Assembly (NCBI GenBank): GCA_007118525.1
Contig: SKRK01000120.1
Span: forward strand, 1-9,748
DNA from: Balneolaceae bacterium
Lineage (GTDB): Bacteria > Bacteroidota > Rhodothermia > Balneolales > Balneolaceae
DNA: 9,748 bases
Direction of reading: 5' to 3'
The notes beneath the pieces are model-generated. The model saw only the letters and a program-made list of their open reading frames with translations, was not told where the DNA came from and made no database searches. The position numbers were made by a program, and so were the translations under genes. Below are positions 1-5,357 of this stretch, one piece after another (the stretch's first letter is position 1; each line of letters begins with the position of its first letter).

Positions 1-389
1 GGCATAAACTCCATCACTTCGCCGCGGGTTAGTTCCCCCGGTGTAAGAAAGATCCTGAATGAAATTTCCCCGATTATACCAATATTTACAAACTGTCCGA
101 GTTCACTCCCCGCACGAAAACGAAGCGCATCAGCTACAAGATTTCCCAACGGGCTTTCAGGCTTCCCGAATTGCAGAGTGTCGGTAACCATGGCAATCTT
201 TTCACCGGTTACTGAATTGAGGGATGGCCGGTAGTCTTCCAAAGCAGATGCAATCACCATATCCGGTTCCGGGTAGATTCCTTCTGCGGTCTCTTTACTT
301 TCGTTTTGGGGAGATTTTGAAGAGGAGAGTCCGGTACACCCTGCAATTAATAAACATATGGCTGCTGCCAGAATATACCGGTTGATCAT
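1..389 (-). CDS. Lipoprotein with 5'-nucleotidase C-terminal domain (3' part outside window)
   Basis: Reading the minus strand from the ATG at 389 gives 129 codons with no stop before the window edge, so only the N-terminal part is visible. Residues 1-18 form a lipoprotein signal ending in the lipobox LIAGC, with Cys18 as the likely lipidated residue; a Ser/Lys/Glu-rich linker follows. From about residue 62 the protein matches the start of the 5'-nucleotidase C-terminal domain: ESPLGNLVADALR at 78-90 is the family's substrate-side helix, and LTPGELTRGEVMEFMP at 115-130 matches the usual 'PG-hydrophobic-T-x-x-x-V-x-x-x-x-P' end. There is no N-terminal metallophosphoesterase domain, so this is a stand-alone C-domain; in some related bacteria the catalytic half is a separate neighbouring gene, which here would lie beyond position 1. 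The usual N-x-G-G-x-R motif reads G-E-I-S-F-R at 107-112, keeping only the Arg, so its own ligand binding is doubtful. It starts 4 bp after the preceding gene, so co-transcription is likely. Confidence 0.75.
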   Translation of the reverse strand, partial: MINRYILAAAICLLIAGCTGLSSSKSPQNESKETAEGIYPEPDMVIASALEDYRPSLNSVTGEKIAMVTDTLQFGKPESPLGNLVADALRFRAGSELGQFVNIGIIGEISFRIFLTPGELTRGEVMEFM

Positions 390-393
390 ATTT

Positions 394-1152
394 CTATCTG
401 CGTTGTCTGAACATGTTCATCATCAGATCGGCAAACCCAAGCAGTTTTAAATCTGATGACAGTTCAATTTTAGATCGGTCGAAATTTCTTGTATTCACAA
501 CAACACTTTCGGCTCTGAGTACAATTACATCATCTTCAAAAGCCTCAATCAAGAGCGGGAAACTGTTCCTGTTCATCACCAGCTCAATAGGGATCTCTTC
601 ACCCAGCTGCTTGCTGCCTGTAGTGTGCCACACTTCATTGAGCAAACCCCAATTCACCTTGATCTGGTCGGTTAACCAAACAGAAACTGAGCCATTATTT
701 TCATCACTTTTTAATACAAACTCTCGCGTCTGGTAACCATTAATTGTTTTGGTGTTACCCGTTTCAACTACTTTTTCATCCCATCTGAAAGGCGTTTTCT
801 CTTCCGGTTCAGCTTTTCCCTGTACCCGGTTGATCAAGTTTACAAGACCATCAATATCACTTTTGGCTACTTTCAGAGCTTCATTGTGTCCGGTCATAAA
901 TACAAAATCCTGATGGTCGTTGCGTACCAGAATACCATTTGTACTCAATCCCGACATTACGTCTAAAGTGCTTTGTGAGCCTAAGTAGATGCGGTCTTTC
1001 GCAAAAGTCATATCAAGGTTTGTAACCTCCGGGTTTCCATCCTGGTAGTTATGGATCAGAAAGTCAATTTGGCCTTCAAACTGGGCTTGCACATAATGAG
1101 GAAGTGCGCTGAGACAGATAGAAATCAGAATGGATAATAGTATTCTTTTCAT
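394..1152 (-). CDS. Exported DUF4412-like protein of unknown function
   Basis: This is a 252-residue protein. Residues 1-23 are a typical signal peptide (MKR, a hydrophobic core, then the cleavage site V-Q-A before Gln24), so it is exported to the periplasm and has no other membrane segment. The mature protein opens with FEGQIDF and then a strand ending in the D-M-T-F-A-K-D-R-I-Y pattern. This 'FEG-x-I-x-F ... K-x-D-R/K' layout is that of DUF4412 proteins, a family with no established function. Residues near 145-180 contain REFVLKSDENNGSVSVWLTDQIKVNWG, like the part of such proteins in which a tag-like 'T-x-x-x-x-G-x-x-T/C-x-x-F' strand is followed by 'W-x-x-x'. The gene lies 54 bp after mnmA and 4 bp before the lipoprotein gene, so it probably shares a transcript with the latter. 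I see no Shine-Dalgarno sequence before the ATG. The family call rests on pattern resemblance and is moderate; the coding call is strong. Confidence 0.75.
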   Translation of the reverse strand: MKRILLSILISICLSALPHYVQAQFEGQIDFLIHNYQDGNPEVTNLDMTFAKDRIYLGSQSTLDVMSGLSTNGILVRNDHQDFVFMTGHNEALKVAKSDIDGLVNLINRVQGKAEPEEKTPFRWDEKVVETGNTKTINGYQTREFVLKSDENNGSVSVWLTDQIKVNWGLLNEVWHTTGSKQLGEEIPIELVMNRNSFPLLIEAFEDDVIVLRAESVVVNTRNFDRSKIELSSDLKLLGFADLMMNMFRQRR

Positions 1153-1206
1153 AGCATGTGAATTAAATGAGTGTCACTCTTTGAACGACAAATCGAAAGC
1201 AATGTT

Positions 1207-2343
1207 TCACCCTTCAAGTTCAACTTCCTCATTTATTTCAATATTCACTTTATGAATCCAGCCACCGGCCACCACATCATCACCTTCATAACATACTATG
1301 GCCTGGCCCGGAGTAATCGCTTCACGACCTGCGGGAAAGTTGACCTCAAACTCTTCATCTGAAAGCTGTTTAATAACCCCCAATGCGCCATCATCGTTAT
1401 ATCGGATTTTTCCGGTTATCTCCATTTCTCCTCCCGGCACCCGGTCGTACTTCACCAGGTTCATCTCTTTAGCTCGGCAGGTTGTGCTTATCAGATCCTC
1501 TTTTTCACCGATGGTAATCACATTTTTTTCAGCGTCAATATGAGTCACATATACAGGATAGCCCATTGGCAGTTCCAGTCCGCGACGCTGCCCTATGGTA
1601 TAAAAAGGAAATCCTTTATGCTCGCCAACAATTTTCCCGTGTTTGTCTACAAACACACCTCCGCTTACCCTCTCTTCAAGATCTTCAACTTTGTCTTTCA
1701 GGAAACGGTGGTAGTTGTTATCCGGAATAAAACAGATTTCATATGAATCGGGTTTGGTGGCCACATTGAGTAATCCATAGTCTTCGGCTAACTGGCGAAT
1801 TTCGGTTTTGTGATATTTGCCAAGCGGGAAAATGGTTCGCTTGAGATGTTTTTGCTGAACACCCCACAGGGCATAGGATTGATCCTTGCTGTGATCCTTT
1901 CCTTTGGAGATGACATATCGCCCGCCCTCTTCTCGCACATTGGCGTAGTGGCCTGTAGCGATAAAATCGCACCCCAAATTGTCTGCCCGGCGAAGAAGTG
2001 CAGCCCATTTGATATGGGTATTACAGAGCACACATGGATTCGGTGTGCGGCCACTGGTATAGTCTTCCACAAACCGGTCGATCACCCAGTTCCCGAATTC
2101 ATCCCGAATGTCTACGATAAAGTGTTTAAAGCCATACTTTACTGCAATATGACGTGCGTCATTCATCGACTCTACGGTACAACAGCCGGTCTCCTTGCCT
2201 GAATCGCCACCACTGCGGTGGTAATCCCAGGTTTTCATTGTAATTCCGATCACATCGTATCCTTGCTCTTTGAGCATCACAGCGGCAACAGATGAATCCA
2301 CACCGCCACTCATCGCAACCAGAACACGTCCTTTGGTACTCAT
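1207..2343 (-). CDS. mnmA: tRNA-specific 2-thiouridylase MnmA (TrmU)
   Basis: MnmA is a cytoplasmic enzyme that uses ATP and relayed sulfur to convert U34 of tRNA-Lys, -Glu and -Gln to 2-thiouridine. The 378-residue product carries the PP-loop SGGVDS at residues 12-17 for ATP binding. It has the catalytic Cys in NPCVLC (Cys104, matching E. coli Cys102), the second catalytic Cys in EICFIPD (Cys204, matching Cys199), GHY at 131-133 and the conserved FYTIGQRRGL at 247-256. A C-terminal beta-barrel segment ending PGQAIVCYEGDDVVAGGWI completes the fold, and the length is normal for the family. An insertion with Gly-Cys-Cys near residues 53-55 is of the type I associate with Bacteroidota-like MnmA. 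I start at the ATG at 2343 (MSTKGRVLVAMSGG). The frame stays open upstream to 2505, but that extension is the translated heptad repeat and matches no MnmA N-terminus. The gene is downstream of the HNH gene and upstream of the DUF4412-like gene, all on the same strand. Confidence 0.97.
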   Translation of the reverse strand: MSTKGRVLVAMSGGVDSSVAAVMLKEQGYDVIGITMKTWDYHRSGGDSGKETGCCTVESMNDARHIAVKYGFKHFIVDIRDEFGNWVIDRFVEDYTSGRTPNPCVLCNTHIKWAALLRRADNLGCDFIATGHYANVREEGGRYVISKGKDHSKDQSYALWGVQQKHLKRTIFPLGKYHKTEIRQLAEDYGLLNVATKPDSYEICFIPDNNYHRFLKDKVEDLEERVSGGVFVDKHGKIVGEHKGFPFYTIGQRRGLELPMGYPVYVTHIDAEKNVITIGEKEDLISTTCRAKEMNLVKYDRVPGGEMEITGKIRYNDDGALGVIKQLSDEEFEVNFPAGREAITPGQAIVCYEGDDVVAGGWIHKVNIEINEEVELEG

Positions 2344-2413
2344 ATCAAATAGTTGGTTTAATTTTAGACCTGATAAAATACGGCTTTTCTGTGTAAAACG
2401 TATGAAGAATTGG

Positions 2414-2501
2414 CAAGGTACAAGGTTCAAGGCGCAGGGCTCAAGGCACAAGGTGTCAAGTTTTTTCCTTGTCACCTGCACCCTGCGCCTTGAACCTTGA
2501 A
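2414..2501. repeat. Inverted array of 7-nt CAAGGNN units (fold-back repeat)
   Basis: From 2414 to 2455 there are six consecutive heptads (CAAGGTA, CAAGGTT, CAAGGCG, CAGGGCT, CAAGGCA, CAAGGTG), then TCAAG and a run of six T. From 2467 to 2501 five heptads follow in the opposite orientation (CCTTGTC, ACCTGCA, CCCTGCG, CCTTGAA, CCTTGAA). The outer arms, 2421-2439 and 2481-2499, are a perfect 19-bp inverted repeat. An inner 10-bp stem, 2451-2460 with 2468-2477, has one mismatch and a 7-nt loop, and an unpaired 11/3-nt bulge separates the two stems. The array starts at the base next to the HNH stop codon, so in the HNH transcript it would form a long 3' hairpin. No U-run follows the stem on the minus strand, so it is not a textbook intrinsic terminator. 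It may protect or attenuate the transcript before mnmA, or be a dispersed intergenic repeat; both are inference. Confidence 0.9.
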
Positions 2502-2999
2502 TCACATGTATAGATATGGCTTCCAGTTCTCCTGCACTCCATTAATCAGATTCTGAAAGAATGTGATGTGAATAGGCCGGTAGGGTTTTACCCTGAGCGG
2601 CATCAGGGCTTCATCAGGTGTTCGATTGCCCTTTTTCACATTGCAGTGGTTACAAGCCGTAACCAGGTTCTCCCAGCTATCCCGGCCACCACGGCTTCGG
2701 GGCATAACATGATCGAGGGTAAGATCTGATTTAATACCACAGTACTGACAGGTTTGCCGGTCCCTTTTCATGATGTTGCGGCGAGAGAGTGCAATCCGCG
2801 CATAGGGAATCCGAATGTATCTTCGCAACCGAATTACAGAGGGATAGGAATATTCATCATCCACCGTTCGAAGAACCCTCTCGGGATGATCGTGCAACAG
2901 TTCGGCCTTTTCCAAAAACACAAGCTTTACGGAACGCTGAACCGAGCAGATACTGAGTGGCTGATAATCCTGATTTAGTACGAGTACTTCACTGTTCAT
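2502..2999 (-). CDS. HNH endonuclease family protein
   Basis: The product has 165 residues with a C-terminal HNH nuclease fold. CQYC at 84-87 and CNHC at 116-119 form a structural zinc site. Asp96-His97 in LTLDHVMPRSRGG is the catalytic DH pair, with Asn111 (WENLV) and Asn120 (CN) completing the motif. The first 75 residues are basic and hydrophobic (VLVLNQDYQPLSICSVQRSVKLVFLEKAELL) and form the N-terminal region typical of a widespread stand-alone HNH family whose biological role is not settled. Nothing in it suggests a homing intron or phage packaging enzyme: no intron-like flanks, terminase or portal genes are nearby. The ATG at 2999 is the natural start for the VLVLNQDY opening. The gene heads a minus-strand series with mnmA next and is separated from it by the heptad array. 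An 8-bp inverted repeat lies 20 bp upstream of its start. Confidence 0.9.
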   Translation of the reverse strand: MNSEVLVLNQDYQPLSICSVQRSVKLVFLEKAELLHDHPERVLRTVDDEYSYPSVIRLRRYIRIPYARIALSRRNIMKRDRQTCQYCGIKSDLTLDHVMPRSRGGRDSWENLVTACNHCNVKKGNRTPDEALMPLRVKPYRPIHITFFQNLINGVQENWKPYLYM

Positions 3000-3018
3000 A
3001 ATGAATTAAGAGATTTTG

Positions 3019-3039
3019 CATATCTATACTCTAGATATG
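3019..3039. promoter_or_regulatory. Inverted repeat upstream of the HNH gene (possible operator or 5' UTR hairpin)
   Basis: CATATCTA (3019-3026) and TAGATATG (3032-3039) are perfect 8-bp inverted arms around a 5-nt spacer. A further AGATAG at 3043-3048 and a TGATCA palindrome at 3038-3043 abut it, so the motif TATCT recurs three times in about 30 bp. The element ends 20 bp before the HNH start codon, a position suited to a repressor site or a leader hairpin. The region is AT-rich, so a chance palindrome cannot be excluded. Confidence 0.35.
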
Positions 3040-3475
3040 ATCAGATAGTCTTAAACCGTCGTATTATGAGTTATTTTAACTTAAAATTCAACCCATAATC
3101 AACGAAACCAGTTCATTCAATATTATTGAATCTGCTAAAACAGTACGTACAATAGATATAATTGATCCAAAAACCATATAAACGACCCTCAAATACCGGC
3201 GGCAAAAAGTGATAGCAAGGTAACTCCTTCTTTTGGTAACAAAATAAAATCTACAGCGGCCTCCCTTCAGATCGCACAACACTCTAAGAGAAAATACAGA
3301 TCCGAAGCAACAGCCACAGCGCAGTCTATGGCGTTTAAGTTGTCTGTGCGACTACTTTTCGCTTTATCCTGCTTAAGTATTTAACAGAGTGGACAGATAT
3401 AATTTGACAAAAATATCAAGTTTAGAACCGATTATTTACCATGGACAGACGAATGGATTTAAATGTTAAAAAAAG

Positions 3476-3521
3476 AATTTTTCATTGATAAAAAAGCCTG
3501 TATTTTTCCTTATCAAAAATT
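3476..3521. promoter_or_regulatory. Inverted repeat upstream of glutamate dehydrogenase
   Basis: TTGATAA (3485-3491) and TTATCAA (3510-3516) are perfect 7-bp inverted arms 18 bp apart. The symmetry continues outward as AATTTTT (3476-3482) and AAAAATT (3515-3521) if a 4-nt bulge is allowed on the left. It ends about 50 bp before the gdh start codon, which would suit an operator overlapping the promoter or a leader hairpin. The arms consist largely of A and T, which lowers the significance of the match. Confidence 0.3.
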
Positions 3522-3572
3522 TACTAAAATCATCTGCTAGAATTCAAACAAGCGCTTCCACACCCCATTAAT

Positions 3573-4880
3573 ATGTCAACAAAAAAAGCCGTTCAAAGTT
3601 CAAACTACTACAAAGAGCCCGGCCCTAAACTTGATAAAGAATCACCCTTCGCCTCGATGATGGAACGGTTTCAGTTTGCAGCCGATATTCTGGATCTGGA
3701 CCCCGGTATGTTTCAATATCTGGCCAGCCCTGTTAAGCAGGTAATTGTATCGATACCTGTTGTTATGGATGATGGGCGAATTGAAGTTTTCGAAGGATAC
3801 AGAGTAATACATGACAATGTTCTGGGCCCATCTAAAGGTGGTATCAGGTTTACACCGGATGTAAACCTGGAAGAGGTAAAGGCACTTGCAGCCTGGATGA
3901 CCTGGAAATGTGCTGTGGTAAATGTCCCATTTGGAGGAGCAAAAGGCGGCGTGCGTTGTAACCCAAAAGAACTCTCCATGGCGGAATTGGAGCGGCTTAC
4001 CCGCCGGTATACAGCCAACCTGCTGGAAATCTTTGGCCCGGATCGCGATATTCCCGCACCCGACATGAACACCAATGAACAGGTGATGGCGTGGATCATG
4101 GATACATACAGTATGAACTCCCAAAAAACTGAAACTGCTGTTGTTACCGGGAAGCCTATCATTTTAGGCGGGTCGCACGGCCGAAAGGAGGCCACCGGAC
4201 GCGGCGTGGTTACAGTTACACTTGCTGCTTTAAACAAAATGGGCTTAATGCCAAATAAAACAACTGTGGTTGTTCAGGGGTTTGGCAACGTAGGTTCTGT
4301 TTCTGCCGACTTGATGTATGAGCAGGGAGCCAAAGTAATTGCCGTAAGTGATGTTTCCGGGGGATATTTAAATCAAGATGGCCTGGACATTCCGGCAATG
4401 ATTTTATACATGCAAGCCAATAATAATTCTCTCGAAGGTTACACCGGAGCAGAAAAAATCTCGAACGAAGATCTGCTGGAACTTGAATGTGATGTATTGA
4501 TTCCGGCCGCCAAAGAAGATCAGATCAGCAAGCATAATGCGCATAAAATACGCGCAAAGATTATTGCAGAGGGTGCAAACGGACCTGTTACTGCCAATGC
4601 AGACTCCATTCTTGAGAAAAAGGGGATCATGGTAATTCCGGATATATTAGCCAATGCAGGTGGTGTAACAGTTTCTTATTTTGAATGGGTGCAAGATCGG
4701 CAAGGATACTTCTGGACGGAAGAGCGGGTAAACCGCCGGCTCAACAGAATGATGAGAAGTGCTTTTGATAACCTCTACAATGTAAGTGAAGAGTTCAAAA
4801 TTACTTTACGGCAGGCTGCCTATGTGTACGCAATCAGAAAAGTTGCTGCCACTCTTAAAATGCGTGGTATATACGCTTAA
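3573..4880 (+). CDS. gdhA: Glutamate dehydrogenase (Glu/Leu/Phe/Val dehydrogenase family)
   Basis: The enzyme interconverts glutamate with 2-oxoglutarate and ammonium in the cytoplasm, linking nitrogen and carbon metabolism. The 435-residue length fits the hexameric class. The N-terminal substrate domain has SKGGIRF (Lys88), WKCA (Lys112), the GGAKGG loop with catalytic Lys124, and PAPDMNT with Asp164. These match Lys89, Lys113, Lys125 and Asp165 of the Clostridium symbiosum enzyme. The dinucleotide domain has GFGNVG at 236-241, with Asp260 ending the second strand, which tends to go with NAD preference. NAGGVTVSYFEW at 361-372 supplies the substrate-side Ser368. Keeping Lys88 and Ser368 argues for glutamate over leucine or phenylalanine. 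The protein resembles Bacillus RocG/GudB more than E. coli GdhA, suggesting a possible catabolic role. The ATG at 3573 gives a normal N-terminus. An anti-sigma-like gene follows 24 bp later and probably shares the transcript. Confidence 0.93.
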   Translation: MSTKKAVQSSNYYKEPGPKLDKESPFASMMERFQFAADILDLDPGMFQYLASPVKQVIVSIPVVMDDGRIEVFEGYRVIHDNVLGPSKGGIRFTPDVNLEEVKALAAWMTWKCAVVNVPFGGAKGGVRCNPKELSMAELERLTRRYTANLLEIFGPDRDIPAPDMNTNEQVMAWIMDTYSMNSQKTETAVVTGKPIILGGSHGRKEATGRGVVTVTLAALNKMGLMPNKTTVVVQGFGNVGSVSADLMYEQGAKVIAVSDVSGGYLNQDGLDIPAMILYMQANNNSLEGYTGAEKISNEDLLELECDVLIPAAKEDQISKHNAHKIRAKIIAEGANGPVTANADSILEKKGIMVIPDILANAGGVTVSYFEWVQDRQGYFWTEERVNRRLNRMMRSAFDNLYNVSEEFKITLRQAAYVYAIRKVAATLKMRGIYA

Positions 4881-4904
4881 ATTCAGTTAACTATTATCGA
4901 CACG

Positions 4905-5309
4905 ATGCCGAAACAGACATTCCGGCTTACCCTGAAATCTACATACGAAGAGTCGGAAAAAATACCCGATTTTGTCTTGGACATTCAGGATAAATGCTTA
5001 CTTAACGAAGATGTGACCTCTACACTAATGTTACTGGCCAGCGAGGCTGTAACCAATGCTATTGAGCACGGAAATAGATCAGATCCTTCAAAAATTGTAA
5101 AGATTACTATCAATGTGTTGGCCGATAAAATCGTTACCCATGTAATTGACCAGGGAGAAGGATTTAAACCGGAAGAAGCTGTGGATCCATTAAAAGATGA
5201 GAATTTGCTGAACACAAGCGGAAGAGGAATCTTTTTGATTCAGGAACTCTCTGACGAGGTTGAATTTTTAAATGAAGGGCGCGAAGTACAGTTTATCATA
5301 TACCGTTGA
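4905..5309 (+). CDS. Anti-sigma-factor-type ATP-binding protein (RsbW/SpoIIAB-like HATPase)
   Basis: This 134-residue cytoplasmic protein consists of a single GHKL ATPase domain. The N-box is EAVTNAIEHGN at 47-57 (Glu47, Asn51, His55, Asn57). The G1 box is DQGEGF at 82-87, and the G2-like loop is TSGRGIFLI at 104-112. There is no sensor, histidine phosphorylation or membrane segment, so it belongs with the RsbW/SpoIIAB serine-kinase group. Members of that group bind a sigma factor or another partner and phosphorylate an anti-sigma antagonist (STAS protein). Its length is close to SpoIIAB. No sigma factor, STAS protein or PP2C phosphatase is encoded in the window, so its partners would be elsewhere. 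It lies 24 bp after gdh in the same orientation, implying co-expression; whether that reflects function is unknown. The ATG at 4905 is the only start giving the full first strand (TFRLTLKSTYEE). Confidence 0.87.
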   Translation: MPKQTFRLTLKSTYEESEKIPDFVLDIQDKCLLNEDVTSTLMLLASEAVTNAIEHGNRSDPSKIVKITINVLADKIVTHVIDQGEGFKPEEAVDPLKDENLLNTSGRGIFLIQELSDEVEFLNEGREVQFIIYR

Positions 5310-5329
5310 GCACCGGCAGGGTTGGTTGG

Positions 5330-5357
5330 CTGTCACGTATTAGATCTATTGTGACAG
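5330..5357. terminator. Possible bidirectional terminator hairpin between convergent genes
   Basis: CTGTCAC (5330-5336) and GTGACAG (5351-5357) are perfect 7-bp arms around a 14-nt loop that itself contains the palindrome TAGATCTA. The element covers the 36-bp gap between the convergent anti-sigma and TolC-like genes and overlaps the last codons of the latter. A convergent gap is where a shared terminator is expected. However, neither strand has a T-run after the stem, so it is not a classical intrinsic terminator. Confidence 0.3.

Larger units (their letters stand above)
3000..3572. other. 573-bp divergent intergenic region without a recognised gene
   Basis: This stretch separates the divergently transcribed HNH and glutamate dehydrogenase genes and must hold promoters for both. 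I could not place them with confidence: no convincing -35/-10 pair or TAnnTTTG box with matching spacing is visible. A minus-strand frame at 3088-3282 (64 codons) and a plus-strand frame that is stop-free from 3166 to 3384 (72 codons, first ATG only at 3328) overlap. Neither has a recognisable product, so I do not call them genes. The base composition of about 3185-3350 is less AT-rich than the flanks, which could mean an eroded gene or an RNA. I see no tRNA, tmRNA, RNase P or SRP RNA signature. A 7-bp repeat, ATTCAAT/ATTGAAT at 3115-3131, is probably chance. Confidence 0.6.

Noticed and set aside
1169..1179. Palindrome GAGTG-T-CACTC between mnmA and the DUF4412-like gene
   Set aside because: The arms are 5 bp with a 1-nt centre, too tight to form a hairpin and too short to call an operator.
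1739..2202. Extra open frames on both strands inside mnmA (89, 94 and 130 codons)
   Set aside because: mnmA occupies this stretch with intact catalytic residues. The alternative frames have no recognisable motif.
2414..2501. The heptad array as a CRISPR array
   Set aside because: The units are 7 nt with no spacers and invert halfway, and no cas genes are present.
2414..2501. The heptad array as a classical intrinsic terminator for the HNH gene
   Set aside because: The only T-run is in the loop on the plus strand. On the minus strand, which carries the HNH transcript, no U-run follows the stem.
2502..2999. HNH gene as part of a mobile intron, phage or defence island
   Set aside because: The neighbours are mnmA and gdh, housekeeping genes, with no integrase, terminase, methylase or reverse transcriptase. 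The protein looks like a conserved stand-alone family.
3088..3282. 64-codon minus-strand frame in the intergenic region
   Set aside because: Its composition is irregular (rich in Arg, Cys, Tyr) with no domain or ribosome binding site. I mention it only as part of the unexplained region.
3404..3437. TTGACA at 3404-3409 as a gdh promoter -35 box
   Set aside because: No -10 or TAnnTTTG-like box lies at suitable spacing; TTATTT at 3432-3437 is 22 bp away.
3642..4237. Long minus-strand open frames (160 and 174 codons) inside gdh
   Set aside because: They lie antisense to a gene with full glutamate dehydrogenase motifs, and their translations show no recognisable family or domain. They are shadows of a well-constrained coding frame.
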